From the NCBI GenBank assembly GCA_024036415.1, contig JAMWET010005007.1, forward strand, positions 992,001 to 1,056,000: a stretch of DNA of 64,000 nt, written 5' to 3'. The position numbers and the translations under genes were made by a program. This DNA is from Prochilodus magdalenae (taxonomy: Eukaryota; Chordata; Actinopteri; Characiformes; Prochilodontidae). The notes beneath the pieces were generated by a model that worked only from the letters and a program-made list of their open reading frames with translations, was not told where the DNA came from and searched no databases. Below are positions 60,246 to 64,000 of the stretch, one piece after another; positions within the stretch are counted from its first letter, which is position 1, and the number at the start of each line of letters is the position of its first letter.

Positions 60246-61254
60246 GTTTACTGAGCTTTTTGTACAAGATAGATTTGGACAAAGATTAGAATGAATCATA
60301 ATTTTCCATCAACTTCATACAAAGCATATATCAAAGTGTCAATAATTTACCCATCACAATCCATGATGCCACCCTACCCAAAAAATATTTGAAACTATAC
60401 TACAATAATTTCATATTGGAAAACTGTTCTAATACTGGGAAGGAGCTCATTCAGAACATTCCCTGAATTCTTCATTGTTAGAGAATCTGGTACATTTTAA
60501 TGAACATATGATTCTACTAATTAAACCTGCAAGTTTCCTGCCCCACAGATGCTGTTGGATCAGATCTGGTGATTAACAAGCCCACTGAAGTACACTGAAC
60601 TATTGTGTCCATGGAACCGAGTTTAAATGACTTTGTGATAAGATACATTATCATGCAGGAAGTAGCCATTAACAGCTGGGTAAACTGTCAGCATAAGGGG
60701 ATCCACATGGTCATGGCTGTGCCAAACAATGCTTGTCTGGTTTAAAGGGGGCCCAGTGTGTTCCAAGACCACATTCCCACTCCCGACACTACCAGCTTCA
60801 CCTGATGAAGCATTGCAGGTTGGATTCATAGATGCATGCTGTGTATGCCACATTCTGACCATACAAGTACATGTCACAGCAGAGAGCGAGATTCAGTAGA
60901 CCAGGTGCTACTTTTTCATTCTTCAGGTGTGTAGTGTTGGTGAGCTTGTACGCCCTATAGCCTGTGATTCCTGATCCTTCCTGAGTCTTCTGCTGTTGTA
61001 GTTCTTAAAGACCTTAAAGACTGATGTGTTCAGAGATGCTGTTCAGATCACCACTGTTGTAACGAGTGGTTATTTGAGTTGCCTTTCCTATCAGTTTGAA
61101 CAAGTCTAGCCATTCCCCTCTGATTTCTCTGATCAGCAACAAGGTCACCAACAAGGTCAGAGTCACTTAGATAACATTTTTCTGCATTCTGATGTTTATC
61201 TTAGGATCTTAATCTGTTTGCACATAACACTGCAGATTTATACCGCAAAGTAGA
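60246..61254. other. Inferred intronic sequence, no gene recognised
   Basis: No feature recognised. Confidence 0.5.
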
Positions 61255-61395
61255 AAGCACATACATACCCACTTCATTAGGTACATCTCCCGGTATACAC
61301 ACTCAGACCAGCACAACACACACTAGCACACCACCAGTGTCACTGCAGTGCTGAGAATGGTCCACCACCCAAATAATATCTGCTCTCTGAGCACC
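61255..61395 (-). mobile_element. Palindromic repeat family, right-arm fragment
   Basis: CACTTCATTAGGTACATC, AGACCAGCACAACACACACT, GTGTCACTGCAGTGCTGAGA ATGGTCCACCACCCAAATAA match the right arm of the copy at 45010-45708. The outer part is missing. Confidence 0.72.
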
Positions 61396-61754
61396 AGAGG
61401 TGTCCTGGCTGTTGGAACAAAATCCTGGGAAGCATTTTTACATTCCAAACGCATATGACCCTTTTCTGCCAATTAAAGGGGAACCCCACCATGTAAATTC
61501 CTGCCCAATTAAACCATAAGAAGGTAAGCATTTAGTCATTTAGAGTGAGATTTGATGTGGAGTTTGATCAGAATTGTGCACTGGTGATGATAGATAGCAG
61601 TGCGACTTTCAGTCCATCTAAAAGCTACTTAACAGAAAGTTGCTACATTATATAGTTACACTAAAGCATAAGACAAAATCTTAATGCCCTGTTTGACCAT
61701 ATATCAGCTTTTTCCACACATTAATTCTCTGACTAAGATTTTTTTTTTCATCTT
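61396..61754. other. Inferred intronic sequence, no gene recognised
   Basis: No feature recognised. Confidence 0.5.
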
Positions 61755-62020
61755 CATGAGGCTAGACTCCGCCCTCTGTCTACCTGAGGTCCTGGTTTAT
61801 GTTTTGTTACATCATGGTTAGACTCTTGCAATTCTCTGTTGTATGGCTTACCCTCTAAAATCCTACGCCCTTTGCAGTGCATTCAATACTCTGCCACCAG
61901 AATCTTAGTATCCAGAAATCTGTTCCTATCGCCCCATCCTTCATCAGCTATGCATCCATTATAAAATCCTGCTGTTGGCCTTTAAAGCCTTGCATGGACC
62001 CCCACCGTTTATCTGCCTGC
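61755..62020 (+). pseudogene. LINE reverse-transcriptase C-terminal fragment (L2/Rex1-like)
   Basis: From about 61819 the frame reads LDSCNSLLYGLPSKILRPL followed by QCIQYSATRILV, which matches the conserved segment after the RT core of L2- and Rex1-type non-LTR elements (usual form LDYCNSLLYGLP...QNSAARLL). In another frame RPILHQLCIHYKILLLAFK and ALHGPPP follow (about 61930-62000), the next conserved block. A frameshift lies near 61910. The rest of the element is absent. Confidence 0.82.
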
Positions 62021-64000
62021 TCTTTCACATGGTTATGCCACATCGGGCAAGCTAAGGCTTTTTACCCATTTGGGCATGTGGAAGCTGCTCATGTGATCAT
62101 TTAGCTAACTTAAGGTAAAAATATGATCACATTTAAAACATGATATAAAGTGTAACTTCTGCAGCCCTGTTTATAACCCCTGTAGAAAGATGCATGGACT
62201 TCTCCCATAGATAATGTGGCCATCGTACTGGTAATGCATTTATTGAACAACAGAGTCACTCTGACTAAAGGCAAATATGGTAGGTGGACATGGCACTTTG
62301 CCCACACATCTGTGCTGCCATTTCTCTGCCTGTGTTAATGTAAGCATGGGAATAACTGCACTTCACAGTTGTTTGTTATAAAAGGCTCTCCACACAAAAA
62401 TCAGCTGTCAGGAAGCAGCTATACAAAACACCACAACCTTCTCAACCCCTGCACATATTTCAGACCTAAAATCTTGCCTTGGCTCTGACATAGAGGACCT
62501 CCAAATCTCGTTTAAGATCCACTTTATTTAGGCTAGCGCAGTTAATACTAGCGGAATAAGAAGAAGGCACAGGGGAACTGAGCCTGGTCCATCAAGGGCT
62601 TTGTGCCAGCATCTCATCCAAACTGACATTTCCAAACTCAAACCATGTTTAATGCATGTGCCGACTTGGCTCCAGTAGCTAAACAGAGATGGATTTTTGT
62701 GCTGATGATTTGGAAGCTGCAGCAAGTGAATTGAATTTGTGACTTATGGAGTTTGAAGTTACGGCGGTGTAACATGTAGCAAGTTGACCCAAGATGTTTA
62801 GTTCCTTGGTGTCACTGCCATTTAAAATTGAAGAGGCAGTAAGAAGCGTAAACATAAACTCTGAAAGTTAATATCTGTTGATTTTAAACACACATGGATA
62901 TACCAATGTGAATATAGTACGACAAGTAGGAGGCTGATCACTGATAATATTGCCTGATAGCATATTTTCATATTTTATCATGCCCCTTAAATTGTATTTA
63001 AAGTGTGCATCACTGACAGATAAATGATCGTGACAAAATAAACAGTCTTAAATAACAAATAATAGTGTTGCAGTAGGTCGACTTGGTTGGTCGCTTTTCC
63101 TATAATATGTCTGTTATTATTATCTCCTGTTTTTATTCCACCCTCCGTTGCCTACAGGTTATTTCCAATGAGTTAGTTGGGAGTGGAAATGACTGCTGCT
63201 TGCCTGTCTAATAAAGCAGGCCTTATTTTTCTGAACGTTTAACTATCTAAAGGCTTTACCATTTTTGTTGCCTACAAGACAGCAGTTTGTGTATTTCTCT
63301 ACACTCTACACTTACATGTTGTCCTGCTTCTGCCCTCACCAAGGAACTACCTAACCACTAATTAAAACTAGATCTGTGTTGCAAGATACTGTGCAGGGTC
63401 CCATGGGAAGTGAATTATCTGCCATTGTTGTTACATGTATATCAGTGTAATGTTAATCTTGCACATTTAGACCTAAACTGGATCTTCTTTTTTAGCATGT
63501 AAACATTCATATGCAGAGGTTCAGAAACATCTCTGACTTTAACATTATTTTTTCAGGCATTACAGGTGACTGGCTGCAGTGTATGCATTTTAGAGTGTTT
63601 TGTCCAGACTGATGTTACTTCTTTTAATTCTAACAAAAAGTAAATCTTACATATTTAAACTGGAGGCTTTAAACAGGCAGTAAAAGTTTACAAATAGCTG
63701 ATTATTAGCACACTATCAGTCATTTTTATGCCAATACCCGTATAAACTGCGAGTTGGAAATAACTAGCAATAGTATTAGTCAGCTGATTTAACAGTCAGG
63801 CCTTTAAATTCTGCATGTTTCCTAAAAGTTGTTTAAAATTCATGAGGACACTTTTAATTGCAATTAAGTTATTTATTTTGGGCTATTGTTCCCCTCTTAA
63901 AAGACTTTCTCTGAAGAAATTATGGAGTTCTGTACTTATGAGAATAGGCTAACTGAGGACACGGCTGCACACCTAACGGAATAATAATGCAGCACAGTAC
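62021..64000. other. Inferred intronic sequence, no gene recognised
   Basis: Chance open frames only. No repeat recognised, and no exon with convincing splice sites up to the window end. Confidence 0.5.

Overview
The window looks like non-coding DNA from a teleost fish. It is AT-rich with long CA, GA, CT and TA microsatellites, it is crowded with decayed Tc1/mariner transposons of types familiar from fish genomes, and it carries tRNA-derived SINEs and LINE tails. One long palindromic repeat family (best copy 45010-45708) resembles a repeat I associate with otophysan fishes (characins, catfishes). That placement comes from memory and is tentative. I see no bacterial, plasmid, phage or viral genes, no CRISPR array and no rRNA. 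Almost every open reading frame here is short and is either a chance reading or a shadow of a repeat.

Layout. At 164-213 there is a candidate last coding exon, followed by an apparent 3'UTR with a CA microsatellite and a polyadenylation signal at 1025. From 1.05 to 13.1 kb the sequence is intergenic in appearance: a Tc1 transposase remnant (3295-3864) that runs in frame into a 12/27-bp minisatellite (to 4518), a duplicated block (4720-5012 and 6790-7095) around another Tc1 family, and then a 4.2-kb array of about one hundred 41-bp units (8779-12958) next to an older 21-bp array (8490-8778). At 13.13-13.62 kb a CpG-rich stretch holds a good candidate first coding exon (ATG 13381, splice donor 13437, plus strand). 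Everything after it is best read as a very long first intron, with a weaker candidate alternative first exon at 16733-16817.

From 14 to 64 kb the content is mostly repeats in unremarkable sequence: roughly a dozen Tc1-type remnants (one with terminal repeats still about 94% alike at 21150-22417, one carrying a foldback insertion at 28384-29425), four fragments of the palindromic family, a MITE at 39711-39937, SINEs, LINE fragments, and an unclassified repeat present twice (27150-27660 and 59755-60245).

No multi-gene system is present. The most interesting items are structural: the 41-bp array with its dimeric origin and 902-bp (22-unit) higher-order duplication, and the minisatellite that appears to have been seeded by the 3' end of a transposase gene. 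Family assignments rest on remembered motifs and were not checked by a database search.
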